Under the pieces are notes generated by a model. It was not told the origin of the DNA. It saw only the letters and a list, made by a program, of their open reading frames with translations, and made no database searches. Made by a program: the position numbers and the translations under genes. This document shows, piece after piece, positions 23,398 through 33,975 of a DNA stretch of 64,000 nt; position 1 is the stretch's first letter, and every line of letters starts with the position of its first letter. Source of the DNA: Eucommia ulmoides (taxonomy: Eukaryota; Streptophyta; Magnoliopsida; Garryales; Eucommiaceae); NCBI GenBank assembly GCA_016647705.1, contig CM028330.1, positions 28,724,649-28,788,648 on the forward strand, given 5' to 3'.

Positions 23398-23747
23398 TGC
23401 TTAATGGTGGCCACCACATATATGGGTGCACCTCTTGGTCTTAAGGATCGCATCTTTTCAATAGACATCTATTGGAACGAATATACTCTTTCGGTATGTA
23501 CCTATTGGAACGAACACATCCATCATAATTTTCTCTATAAATATGTATTGATACCTCTAAGGTCTTTATCCTTATCAGATTACAGATAATTTGAGTGGTC
23601 TTGGTTAGTGAGTGTATGAATATTATAGAAAAATACTCTAGTATTATTTTTCTTGCCGTCGAGAGAAGAAACGAGGAACGGGTTGTAAACGAGTCTTCCA
23701 AATCTGAAAGAAACATTTCTATTTTTATGTTTCCGCATTTGTCTATA
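23398..23747 (+). repeat. 3' LTR of copia element
   Basis: Counterpart of 7144-7494, from TGCTTAATGG to GCATTTGTCTATA, sharing GGGTGCACCTCTTGGTCTTA and TTCTCTATAAATATG. Divergence from the 5' copy is considerable, so insertion was old. Confidence 0.75.
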
Positions 23748-23767
23748 GTTTATTTAAAAAAATCCAT

Positions 23768-23918
23768 AATTTTAAGGGTCAAAGTGTTATTGTTTCCTTT
23801 TCATTCCTCACTCTTCCTTCCCGGGTCTCTTCTACTCCGCAAAACACAACCCCCACCCCTCTTCCTTTATCCCTTGCTACTTTCCGGCGAACAACCCACT
23901 GACCTACCTCCACCAGCA

Positions 23919-23972
<54 letters not shown>

Positions 23973-24183
23973 CTTTCTCCATCTCTTCTCTCATCTCATC
24001 TATTTCTACATACTAAATTTTAAAGATCAAAGTGTAATAATTTCCTTTCTATTTCTCCCCCCTTTCTAGGTCTCTTACACTTTGCTAAACACAACCCCTA
24101 CCCCTCTTCATTCGTTCCTTCCCACTACTCTTCGATGGACAACCTACTGGCCTTACGACCAACAACATGTTTTTTCTATTTAT

Positions 24184-24220
<37 letters not shown>

Positions 24221-24280
24221 ATTTCTCTCTTTATCGCGCGCGCGCGCGCACACACACACATATATACATACTCATATATA
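23768..24280. repeat. Tandem duplication of about 245 bp with CT runs
   Basis: 23768-24010 and 24013-24240 are two copies: AATTTTAAGGGTCAAAGTGT versus AATTTTAAAGATCAAAGTGT, AAACACAACCCC(C/T)ACCCC in both, each ending in a CT dinucleotide run (about 23925-23962 and 24187-24220). A GC then CA dinucleotide run (24235-24260) follows. Internal part of the DNA transposon; the open frames through it are low-complexity and not genes. Confidence 0.7.
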
Positions 24281-24479
24281 ATAAAACAGAACAGATATAA
24301 AATCCTCTAGATAAATTTCAAACGTTATTTGTCTCCAAAGATAAAAAAAGGTCCAGATTAACCCAAAATATAATATAAATATAAAATGTGTATTTATATA
24401 AAACCTTAGATATCTTATATAAAATTGAGAAGATAATTTATTTTTTTTTGTATTATTAAGGATTAAGAATATATTTTTT

Positions 24480-25500
24480 GAAATATATAAATCTATATAT
24501 AGACATTACTTTGATAATAATACCAAAACATCAAATTTACCAAAATTAAAGAAATAATATAAAAGATAAAATATAATAATAATAATAAAAAATATGGACA
24601 TTAAATTTACGAAAATTATAAAAATAAAATATTTACATTAAATTTAATAATAATTCTCAAACATTAAATTTATGTAAATTACATTAAAGAAGTAATTTAA
24701 AAGAGAAACATAATATACGAAAATTATGGACATTAAATTTACAAAACATTAAAGAAATAATAAATGCATATTAAATTTATGGTAAATTATAGAAATAATA
24801 AATACATATTAATTTTTTTGACAATATTGAAATAGAAACTGTACATTAATTAAATTAAAAAAAATAATATAAAGAGAATATAATAGACAAACATTATGGA
24901 GATTAACTTTATGAAAATTATAAAAAACAAAATGGACATTAAATTTAGTAATAATAGTAAAATATTAAATTTGTATAAATTTAATTAAAAAAATTAAAGT
25001 GGAAATATAATATAAAAAAATTATGGACATTATTTTTATAAAAAATATAGAAATAATATAAGGAAATTAAATTTAATAATAACAGGGAAAAATATTGAAT
25101 TTACCGAAATTGAAAAAATAAAAAAGATAATTTGAAAGAGAAAATATAATATACGGAATTTATGGACAAAATGATAAAATTAATATATGGACATTAAATT
25201 TAATAATAATACATAAATATTAAATTTATTGAAATTAAATAAAAGAAATAGTAGAAAAGATGAAATATAATATACGACATTAAATTTATGAAAATTTTAG
25301 AAATAATATATGGACATTAAATTTAGTAATAAGACACAAATATTAAAGTTACAGAAAATAAATTAAATAAATAATATAAAAGAGAAATATAATATACATA
25401 AATTATGGATATTAAATTTATGAAAATTATATGTGGAGATTAAATTAATAATACTGAACCTTAATTTATAAAAATTAAATTAAAAATAATAATATTAAAT
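24480..25500. repeat. AT-rich tandem array, period about 130 bp
   Basis: GGACATTAAATTTAYGAAAATTAT-type motifs recur near 24595, 24727, 24898, 25023, 25150, 25273 and 25405, alternating with GACATTAAATTTARTAATAAT and AAAGAGAAAATATAATATACG. This gives about seven decayed units of 125-170 bp. The array fills most of the right half of the DNA transposon. No coding content. Confidence 0.6.
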
Positions 25501-25799
25501 TGAGTTCAATTTTTTTTACACCCGTACCTTCAAGTACTAGCCATACGATAGTGTCTGTTAGTGTGTGTGTGTGTGTATATATATGATAGAGAGAAAAGAA
25601 ACGAGGGAAAAAGATGGTGTTGGGAGCTAGTTGTGGTTCGGTGTGGTAGTGGTGTAGCGTGGTTGGTTGGTGTAACTGAAGAAGAAGATGGATTGAAAAA
25701 AATAAAATAAAAAATATACCACTAACCCATAAGTTTTGAATTAGTGTTAAAATAATTCATATTGAAATTTAGAGGATATAAATGTTATTTAACACTAAT
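25501..25799. other. DNA transposon interior, no gene
   Basis: Contains a GTGTGTGTGT/TATATATATA run near 25561-25583 and a GT-rich, GGTTGG-like stretch at 25620-25680. No open frame or recognisable domain. Confidence 0.4.
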
Positions 25800-25962
25800 A
25801 ATATAGTTTTTATTGAATTTTACCCCTTAACTGATAAAGTTAACAGAACATTAACCATTGTACTTAAATTTTAAGCACAGATGGTGTAAGTACTCATAAA
25901 AATAATATAGGAGTGCAAAGTACAATTTGGTATAACTATAGGGTGCAAAGTGTAATTAACCG
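25800..25962 (-). repeat. Right inverted terminal repeat
   Basis: Reverse complement reads GGTTAATTACACTTTGCACC, then CAAATTGTACTTTGCACTCC and AAGTACAATGGTTAA, matching the left terminus. The TTTGCACYCC motif occurs twice here and once on the left. Confidence 0.6.
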
Positions 25963-26244
25963 TAAATATGGGACTAATTGAACTTGTGAAATTTTCTATT
26001 TAATCATCTGTTCTATGTTTGAATGGGGAGAAATGTCAGTGAATGGCAATTGAATCATTGATGATATAATCATTTCTATTGAGCCTTCCAAGTAAATTTT
26101 CAATGTGATATTGATATTTAGTGGTTTTTGGGAGTGGTATTTATTTTTGATTTTTTTATTGGTTACCTCGGGATTAAAAGACATGTTAATAATAATAAAA
26201 ATTAATATTTTTTTTTTAATAAAATTATTGTAGTACATAAGTCA

Positions 26245-27180
26245 GGAGTTGTTTACCGAATAAATAGTATTTACAGAACACAGACTACCTGGGATTGGTA
26301 ACCCCGGGTACTTAAACCCGGGGTTACCAACCCCTGGGTATTAAAAAAACCAAATTTCGTATACCTAGTGTTCATAACATTGAGTATACAGTTATTTTTT
26401 TTAAACGTTAGACCTGGGGTTCGTAACCCCGAGTACATCTCGTTTGAATTTCAAACAGTAATATTACCGCTTGAAGCTACAAAGTTGAAGCTTTGCAGTT
26501 ATGCGTTGGATTGCAAAGCTTTGTAGCTTTGGAGTCTGCAAAGCTGGACCCAGGGTTCGTTTTAAATTTTAAATTAGGACCCGGGGTTTCTAACCCCGGG
26601 TCCTTAAGGGCTATAAATACCCCTAGGTTTTCGTTTAGTTTATGAAAAAGACTTTCCTCTCCAACTTATTCTTCTCCCAACTTCCTACCTTCTCTTAGCA
26701 GTTCTTTATCTTCAAAGGATTTCACAACTTGTTCTTTCTACTATAAAGGTAATTTCATTTTAACTTTGTTTGTTTAATTTATTTGTTAATTTAATTAGTA
26801 TATTTTTCACTTGTTTAATTATTTAATTATTTAATTTAGTCATTTAATTAAAATATGTGCACTTTCACTCTCAATGTTAGTTAATTAGTTTAATTTGTTA
26901 ATTTAGTTGTTAGTTAGTTTATTTTTCTCATATACACTTTGACCCTTAAAGTTTGAGCAAATTACACATCATGTGAAAAAATATAAATTATAATATATTA
27001 TTTAAAAAAAAAATTGTTAGTTAATTAATTTAATTTGTTAATTTAGTTGTTTAATTAAAACATGTGGACTTTCGCCCTCAAAGTTAGTTAATTAGTTTAA
27101 TTTGTTAATTTAGTTGTTAGTTAGTTTATTTTTTTAATGTGTTTGAAAAAATTATTTTATTATTTAAAAAAAATATATTT
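26245..27180 (+). repeat. Left terminal inverted repeat of MULE with hairpins and promoter
   Basis: Matches the reverse complement of 37460-38335 with gaps: AATAAATAGTATTTA, hairpin blocks with CCCGGGGTT, a TATA box CTATAAATACCCC (26613-26625), GGATTTCACAACTT, then AAAGGTAATTT as a likely splice donor near 26747. About three subterminal repeat units with TGACCCTTAAAGTTTGAGCA-type motifs follow (26850-27180). Confidence 0.75.
26295..26330. repeat. Perfect 15 bp hairpin at MULE terminus
   Basis: TTGGTAACCCCGGGT (26295-26309) and ACCCGGGGTTACCAA (26316-26330) are exact reverse complements around a 6-base loop ACTTAA. Related but weaker hairpins follow at about 26410-26435 and 26580-26605. The opposite terminus has degenerate counterparts near 37807-37830, 37910-37940, 38055-38120 and 38198-38255. 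Confidence 0.85.
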
Positions 27181-28137
27181 TAGCCGTTTAATGTTTTAAA
27201 ATAAATTTTAGTCTTTCAATTAAAACCAAATTAATTGAATCTATCGAATTGATATTAACTTGATGTGGAATTTATATTCCATTGAAAGTTAAAGTTAATT
27301 AAATAATTACCTAAATTGAAAATAAATAAAATGATAAGGATTAAAAAATATACATGACGGGACATTTGTATCGTTCAATGGGATGTCACTGGCTTTTGGA
27401 AGATGAATTCTTGTACTCTTTAGATCTAAGAGTTCGTTACTTTTTATGGTGGGTTGCAAGGATGCGGGTAGAATAAACTTATCGTGGGAAACAAGCACAG
27501 GTTATGGTGGATGGATGCAGGCAACACAATATTCCTATAGTGCATCAATTTGCCCAAACAATACCAATGTACATGCTACATGATCTTTAGATGGTATTAT
27601 ATCGCTACCACAACGAAAATAATCGAATGCAAATTCGAAAGCATCGACATGAACTTCAAATGACGGTATATGAGTATCTCCAAAAAGGTTTAGTTGGCGA
27701 AGTGTGTACTTACATGAGATTCTTAAGGAAATCTGAATATCAATCAAATATTGAAATGTCTGATGATGAGAGTAATGTATAATATTTTGGCGTTAGTGAA
27801 TTGCAATTTAACTATGTATTTCTTTTTAAGTTTAATGTATCGTTTCTACACTAGATTATACTAACGCTACTTCTACCAAACAATACACTTTTTCTCTTCA
27901 TTTAAATTTGAAAAACATACATACAATAAGAACGGTTTACAATACTAGGACAATACGTAGAAAAAAACACATAGTCCATTACAAACACAACTAATAGAAA
28001 ATATGAGTTTGATATAAAGTTTGTTGGATGAGCGGATTAGCAAACATTCATACTCAAATACCTTCAAGGGCACTCAGGTATTCCATGAATATACAATCAA
28101 GAAATTCTACAAACTCTTTAAATTCAAATAAATAGTT
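27181..28137. other. MULE interior, unrecognised sequence
   Basis: Plus-strand open stretch of 63 codons at 27591-27782 (ending KSEYQSNIEMSDDESNV) looks mildly protein-like (acidic end), but I do not recognise it and see no start context. The rest is AT-rich and non-coding. Confidence 0.3.
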
Positions 28138-28680
28138 CTAACCCTTTGAATCCATCCTAATTGTCAAGTTGTTCATCGATTTAGGTAAGTACTTCACCGT
28201 GCTACCTGTCTCTTCTAGGATTTTTGTGAACTTACCAGTGTTTATCATATTCTCCACAGAAGCCTTATAGTCACAGTAAATTACGCAATTTGTGAACAAT
28301 GTGTTCTGCAACATAAAAAGTATTGGCGAATACTTCGTACACCAGCACTTCTTTGGCGCTTCGGTAAAGTGTCGCCGCATATCAACTTTTTCCTATTCTT
28401 GTTCTAATTTTCCCCTCTAATGTGGTCCATGCTGACCAGTTATGTGACCAATAACATTTAGCAAGTACTTGCTTGCAAAAAAATAAATTGTCAAATTAGG
28501 AAATAATGAAAATAAAAAGAATATATATATATATATATATATATATTCCAAAACATTTACCATAATCTTCTTCGTAAAATTTATCTATTGTTTTTGGGAA
28601 CAAAACGAAATAAGGTGGATACTACTAAACCAAGATTGATTTCAATAATACATGTTCCTAAGTATGAGAACTGAGGTTGT
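28138..28680 (-). pseudogene. Unrecognised minus-strand gene candidate in MULE
   Basis: An 80-codon open frame (28138-28380, starting MRRHFTEAPKKCWCTKY) lies downstream of a minus-strand TATA box at 28683-28691 and a T-rich leader. It contains three cysteines and no motif I know. A short AT run (28520-28545) lies between the TATA box and the frame, perhaps in an intron. It could be a captured host fragment or chance. Function unknown. Confidence 0.3.
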
Positions 28681-28682
28681 TC

Positions 28683-28870
28683 CTATTTATAGAAAAACCT
28701 AAGGCGGGAAATCAACAACAAATTGGCAAGAAATGAGAAACAAAATGGTGGGAAAGACTTTGGTGGGAAAAAAAAAAATGAGGAAATTTTTTTGGGCGGG
28801 AATTCTGTTGGCGAGAAAGTAGTTGGCAAAAAATGCGAAAGGCGCAAAAAATTGCCTATATATACATCTA
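28683..28870. promoter_or_regulatory. Putative divergent promoter with E2F-like motifs
   Basis: Minus-facing CTATAAATA (28683-28691) and plus-facing TATATATACATC (about 28857-28868) bound a 165-base interval. It contains four GGYGGGAA motifs at 28703, 28747, 28762 and 28795. The first and last (GGCGGGAAAT, GGCGGGAATT) fit the E2F consensus WTTSSCSS on the other strand. A leader rich in CT and the ATG at 28943 follow on plus. Inference from motifs only. Confidence 0.45.
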
Positions 28871-28942
28871 TACTTTCAGAATAATCATTCACACCACATT
28901 CATTTCTCTTCTCTATTTTCTTTACTCAGAAAATTAGTTCAA

Positions 28943-29700
28943 ATGGCAAGCAAGTTAGGAAATGATAAGGGTAAGGGCAAATGCAAGAAAAAAATGAACA
29001 CCTGTTGCACCGGTGAGGGTTCAGGGACAAGGGACCATGCTAAGTACCAAGATGAGATAACTACGTAGTGTGGAATCCAGATACACCTGTTAAAGATTAT
29101 ACATTAGAGTGGAGACAAACCGCGGTGCCCACTATTATGGTATGATGCCTGAAAGAGGTTGTGTTACCCCAAGATGTGTGCGGTCCATAGAATGTTATTA
29201 TAGATTGCACTGGTATTAAATAATAGCTAGATCTCTCTAGCACATGGCTGAATCCCATCACAAGAAAATGATTTTTTTCAGTACATGGTGATCCTTTCAA
29301 ATAAACTGTTCGATGGGTCAATCGTCGTTACCACGAGAGTTACAACTACACCAAATGGGGCAAGGATAATGAAGAGGCAAAGAATTTACAATGATCAACA
29401 CTAATGAAAAAAAAGAACCTTTATGAGGCAAGGTCTCATATGTACCACCTCAAGATTCCAAAATTATGGTCTTTCGAAATATTGAAAAACAAACTGGATA
29501 ACATCGACAAAATTTGCTACGCATTAAAATGAGAAATAAAAAAAAATGGAGAAACAAATTCATGTCAAATAGAGACTCCGCCAGATGTCGTTAAAGTACT
29601 TTACTGATCCCAAATACACGAATGACCTAGAACTGTCCGATTACAAAAACAGAGATATTCACTATGAATGGTTTGATAAAACTAGGTAGTTATCGATAAT
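28943..29700 (+). pseudogene. Unrecognised plus-strand gene candidate in MULE
   Basis: ATG at 28943 opens a 41-codon lysine-rich frame (MASKLGNDKGKGKCKKKM) that then closes. Protein-like fragments continue in other frames, such as KDYTLEWRQTAVPTIMV near 29090-29140 and LWSFEILKNKLDNIDKICYA near 29470-29525. They suggest a decayed gene of several hundred bases downstream of the divergent promoter. I do not recognise the family; it could be an extra transposon gene or a captured host gene. Confidence 0.3.
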
Positions 29701-30822
29701 AGAAAAGTTCAATTATGGGTATTATTTTATAATTTATCTAATGTTTTTTTTCTTCTTTTTATGATTAATTATACTTGTTAACGCGTTTAGTTTGAGTATG
29801 ATGTTTTTGATTATTTTAAGTTGTTTCACCTTTAAGATTAAACTCTTTCAATGTGATCTAATATATTAGGTGAAAGAAATGAAATGATCCATTATTTAAA
29901 TGATGTGATATTTCAATTGATAGGTGGTGTTGGGTTAGGTCTTTTTTTTTTTTTTTTTTAGCAGCTAAGCCTCGTGTAAATAAGTTCTAAAACATCATTT
30001 TTAAAAGCTAATTTGTTTTGTAAACAACTCATAATGTGCAGTATAATAATTGTAAAGAAACTATTCATCCTATAATTTTTGTGATGGCTTCAAATATTAA
30101 TTCAAGTGAAGAAAACTCATATGGTATTTCAAGTGAGGAGAACTCATATAGTGTTTGGGGTTAGCTTAGACCTTGGGATCACTATAGATGTTGGATTCTA
30201 CAACTATATTATGATGGATACTAGAGTGATCAAGACACCAATTCGATAGAGTATTGCATCGATCTACGCCACGAATAAGAATATAGGGTAAAAGAGTCTA
30301 ACAACCTTGTATCTTGTTTTAGAGCTCTTAATGCACCAGTTCTGCATCATCGAAGTCTTTAGACGCCTCGATAATATCAAGTTGATGATACAACCAAGAT
30401 TGAAGATGATATTACATGCATTTGCCTAGAGAATAATCGGATATTGTTGCGAAAGAAACGATATTATCCACTCCAACTAGCCAATGAAATGGTTGCGGCA
30501 AGTAATAGAGCACTCTTTCCGAATGAATACCATAATGTGATAACCAACAATGATTATTTGTCTGAGGGATACATGTCCAATGAAGAATAAATAAATTTAG
30601 GAAGTTGTATTGTCTTTTTAAGTATTTTCTTGTGACTATTTTCCTGATGTTATATACTATATTTCTTATGTATTGTCTTTGTTGTGTGTTTTGTAACAAA
30701 CATTATTAAATATGTTTGTTATGTATTGTCTTCATTATGAGATTTTCAGTGATTATGTACTCGCTTAATGTATGTATAAGGGATACATGTTTAATGATGA
30801 ATAAATATGGATATACACGTAT
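29701..30822. other. MULE interior, no recognised gene
   Basis: Contains a T run at 29942-29959 and scattered short plus-strand protein-like pieces (LANEMVAASNRALFPNEY near 30477-30530) that I cannot place. No RNA gene seen. Confidence 0.3.
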
Positions 30823-31872
30823 ACGAGCGGGAGGATTTCGCACCCTCGGCGTATCTGACTTTTTACAAGTGTACGAGATTAATGTTTTAGTATAGTGTGA
30901 TCATAAAAGATCGGGTTATCATATCTACAAGGATTGGTGTTGTTACTATTGAATATCGCATTTGTCGTGACCTAACTTTATCTAGGCAAAAAACAAATAT
31001 ATTTAAATAATTAAACTACTACTAATATATCCTAAATTAACTACAATAATATACTAATATGTTTTAGGGTGAAGAATTACCTAGGGATTAACATGTTTAC
31101 AAATACGTGTTCGATCTCGATTTACTCACATTTACGGTGTTCGACCTATTTGACAATCTCGGTACGTAAACTCCACCGCCACCTCTCCCGAGTGTAAGAC
31201 GAGGGAACACATGACTTCGACAATGAAGAAGTCCCCCTCAATATCTTAACGACCCTAGGTTATGTGAGTTTCGCCCAGCGTCATTGATTGCACACAATCC
31301 AACTCCCGATCGGGTAATTGGATCATGCGTTATATTTACCCTATCGACAATCTCCATTCTAAAACTCCCTCGCCACCTCTCCCAAGTGTAAGACGGGGGA
31401 TATAACGCAAATTTGAGTCAACGAAGAAGTCCTCCTCAATATCTTAATGACCCTAGGTCGCGTAAGTCTTTCCCCAACATCATCTATTGTCCACAATTCA
31501 AACCCCGACCGTGTTATATAATTGTTGCATTTGTTTACCCTAATCCAAATCCGGGGTTTTTCAAAATCCCAAATTCTCCATTTATCTATCTAAGCATGAA
31601 AAACAAACGATACAATAAACAGAATCAAACTACGAAGAACAATCACAAACGCAACACCGAAATCAACCAAACCACATATATATAAATATAGTGTTAATCC
31701 CTACTACAATCCATGTTTAGCTAAGGCCATAGCTACATTTACAATGAAATAATAAGCTAAACATGCTCACAATATCCTAAGTTAAAGAAATAAGGAAAAA
31801 TAATCGAAGAACTTAGCCTCGTTCGAAGATAAACACTAAGAATGCTCAATGATCGATTTACCGTCTTCTCCC
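30823..31872 (-). repeat. Truncated LARD-family LTR inside the MULE
   Basis: Matches the minus-sense LTR of the two-block class from the CGCACCCTCGGCGTATCTGAC end (compare 16360-16396 read backwards) through both 200 bp blocks (about 31135-31330 and 31331-31530). It continues to GATCGATTTACCGTCTTCTCC, where the match stops about 500 bases short of a full LTR. It postdates the MULE insertion. Confidence 0.75.
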
Positions 31873-32189
31873 TATATAGTAGGCATCACAAGTCTAAGGT
31901 TGATGAGAAGATTGAGGAGATGGAGAAACGTCAACTGGAATTTGGTGCGGTACCTAACGGTACACTACCGTTGAACATGTATCGCGGACGACAGGACAAG
32001 TCTCATGGTATGACTCAGGAGTTTCTGTCCACAGAGAAAGCCTACTCAAGCGTATCTGCTGCGATACATTTGGATCCTATGAAACACATATGATCGCTAA
32101 GTTAATACATGAATAATAAAAAAAATATTCAAACTCATATAAGTAAATAGATGATATACTCAATGTGGTCATACCTCTAATTGCGCTCG
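31873..32189. other. MULE interior next to LTR fragment
   Basis: A plus-strand open stretch to 32093 has a charged, coiled-coil-like beginning (HKSKVDEKIEEMEKRQLEFG). I do not recognise it and its start lies in the LTR fragment, so it is not called a gene. Confidence 0.25.
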
Positions 32190-33600
32190 TCCTCCTGCTG
32201 CTAGATAACCGAACTCAGGTTGGTACCTTAGGTTGACCAAAAACCTTTATGTGATATTCCAATAATAGTCCATGTATTCATGGTCAACCCCTATTCCTTT
32301 TTCAAAGCTGCCCAAATCTGGTGCTCACTGTCTATTCCACGTAACTATATGCTGTTGGTGCTTCATAGTCCAGTTCGCACTTTAGTGTCCTCGCTGACTA
32401 GTGTTATGAAACTTCCCATCCATAATAAACAATTGAGGAATCCATTTTTGATAACCAAACTATTGTAGCACGCGAAGGGGATACATGTATTCAACGATCT
32501 CGTAGCAAATAAAAGAGAGCATTGCCATCCATATATCTTCTCTATCTCTAGTATATGGAGGCAAAGTCAACAAGAGATAGGGCATCCAAACGATATGTCC
32601 AAAAATATATATAAATAAATAAATAAATAAAAAATTGACTTAAATAAATAACTAACCTCGTTATTCTGTAACCGATCTAACTAATTGTGATAGACCACCA
32701 AATTATGCATTGACACGTTTTCTAAATTGAATTTAAGGGTCCACCTGTACACGAAAAATATAAATTATAAGTTTAACTAAATATTAATAAATATCCATTA
32801 CATCATAATGAAATAAAAAAAAAATTACTGATTACTTACCAAGCACCCCTAGGAGTGGCTAGGAACCAAAAGTCCCCAATCTCCAACTCTTCGAATGATT
32901 GATTATAATTGGAGAGAGGGACAACGGTGGGTTAAAGCCTCGGGAACTGCTCCTAAGCCCAACATTCCAACAAAAATAGGTAGTCGGCTATGTCTTTCAT
33001 CGTGCCCTTCAACGCCTTTCATAGCTCGCGATAGAGGATCGCTAGTGTCGTACTGCCCCAACTGTATTTGAGGGGTGGTGTCAAGTCACAGAGCAGCGAG
33101 AAGTAGGCTAGCTTGATGCTGTTCTACGATTTATATGGAAGCAACATCATGCCAAGCAGAATCAAGTAATACGCACGTGCGTAGCAATGCATGACCTCAT
33201 TGCCAGCATCCTTAGGAACTTCGTCGAAGGTTTTTCGTAGCCAATTGAGCTTCAAACAATCATTTCTTATCTTATCCTTTGGAGGTGCCACTCCAAGGAG
33301 ATCATTGCAAAGTTCCTGCCAACTAGATACTGGTCGTGTGTCCTCAGGGTCGATAACCAGTTACCTGTGCACGGGTAACCCCAACTGGATGGTCATGTCC
33401 TGTAACTTGATGATCATCTCCCTAACGGGTAGATGGAAAGTGTGCGTCTCCAGACGCCATTTCTCTACCAACGCGGTTATGAGGCACCTATCAAATTGGT
33501 TCAACAATAGCCTAAAAAGGCTGTACAAACCGGCTAATTCTATCAGGTTTATAACTCGACCGAGGGTGTTTTTTCTCCATCCCCTACATCAAATCCAGCA
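32190..33600 (-). pseudogene. Plant mobile domain (PMD) protein remnant carried by MULE
   Basis: Minus-strand translation from about 33580 reads LYSLFRLLLNQFDRCLITAL, then VEKWRLETHTFHLPVREMII, KLQDMTIQLGLPVHR, NDLLGVAPPKDK, LNWLRKTFDE, CYARAYYLILLGMMLLPYKS and YSWGSTTLAILYREL. After an interval with plausible splice sites (donor CTTG/GTAAGT at about 32850, acceptor TACAG near 32745) it continues as MPYLLLTLPP, MAMLSFICYEIVEYMYPLRV and NRQ. These follow the plant mobile domain order known from MAIN and MAIL proteins (ALVERWRxETHTFHLPxGEMTITLQDVxxLLGLPV; RAYxLxLIG; YSWGSAxLAxLYREL; PLICFxIVExHxPxRV). PMDs occur in host silencing and growth proteins and in some MULEs and gypsy elements. Several in-frame stops and a GEMTIT-to-REMIIK change suggest decay. 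It lies about 380 bases downstream of the transposase on the same strand. Confidence 0.8.
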
Positions 33601-33975
33601 CAGTCGAGTGAACTAGTATCCTGAAACATTAATTAAGACACAATAAATGACATAAAAATTTAAAAATTAAAAATATTAATGTAATAGCTTAAATATTTGT
33701 CTGTCCTATCCAGACTAATGCGGACCTGTGCTTAAACTGTGAGTGTAGAACTGAAGGATCTACAGGCCCAGGCCCAGACAAACTGAAATTTTTTCTCCCA
33801 ACACTTGTGTCAAATTTATTAGTAGGAAATTAAAATTTAATCACATTTATAAACAAAAAATAATATTCATTACAAATAAATGTGTGCAACAAGTGCATGA
33901 AATTTATGATACATAAAATTTGGCCTATGAAACAAATAAAGTCGCATAAACATTCATTATAATGTATTGAAAAGA

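Larger units (their letters stand above)
7144..23747 (+). mobile_element. Ty1/copia retrotransposon (fossil), split by nested elements
   Basis: Two similar LTRs of about 350 bp bound gag, protease, integrase, reverse transcriptase and RNase H in copia order on the plus strand. A primer-binding site resembling tRNA-Met follows the 5' LTR. About 10 kb of another retroelement (11004-21053) interrupts the coding region between integrase and reverse transcriptase. The LTRs differ at many positions (roughly one in six by eye), so the insertion is old. The coding region carries numerous breaks. LTR edges are approximate and no convincing target duplication was found. Confidence 0.85.
6900..25962. 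mobile_element. DNA transposon with inverted termini, filled by later insertions
   Basis: The left end (about 6900-7060) and right end (about 25800-25962) are inverted copies. Both hold AATTGTACTTTGCAC, then a CACTTACAC block, an AAGT(G/A)CAATGGTTAA block and an AACAGAAC block, in the same order from the outside inwards. Without the copia element the original unit would be about 2.4-2.5 kb. It has no transposase, so it is non-autonomous. TAAATAT flanks both ends (6891-6897 and 25963-25969), a possible target duplication. Long AT-rich termini suggest a Mutator-like element, but the superfamily is not proven. Confidence 0.6.

Noticed and set aside
23595-24300. Open frames rich in serine-leucine or arginine-glutamate
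   Set aside because: Products of CT/GA dinucleotide runs; low complexity, no domain.
33191-33616. 141-codon plus-strand open frame
   Set aside because: Shadow of the minus-strand plant mobile domain, whose motifs are clear in the other strand.
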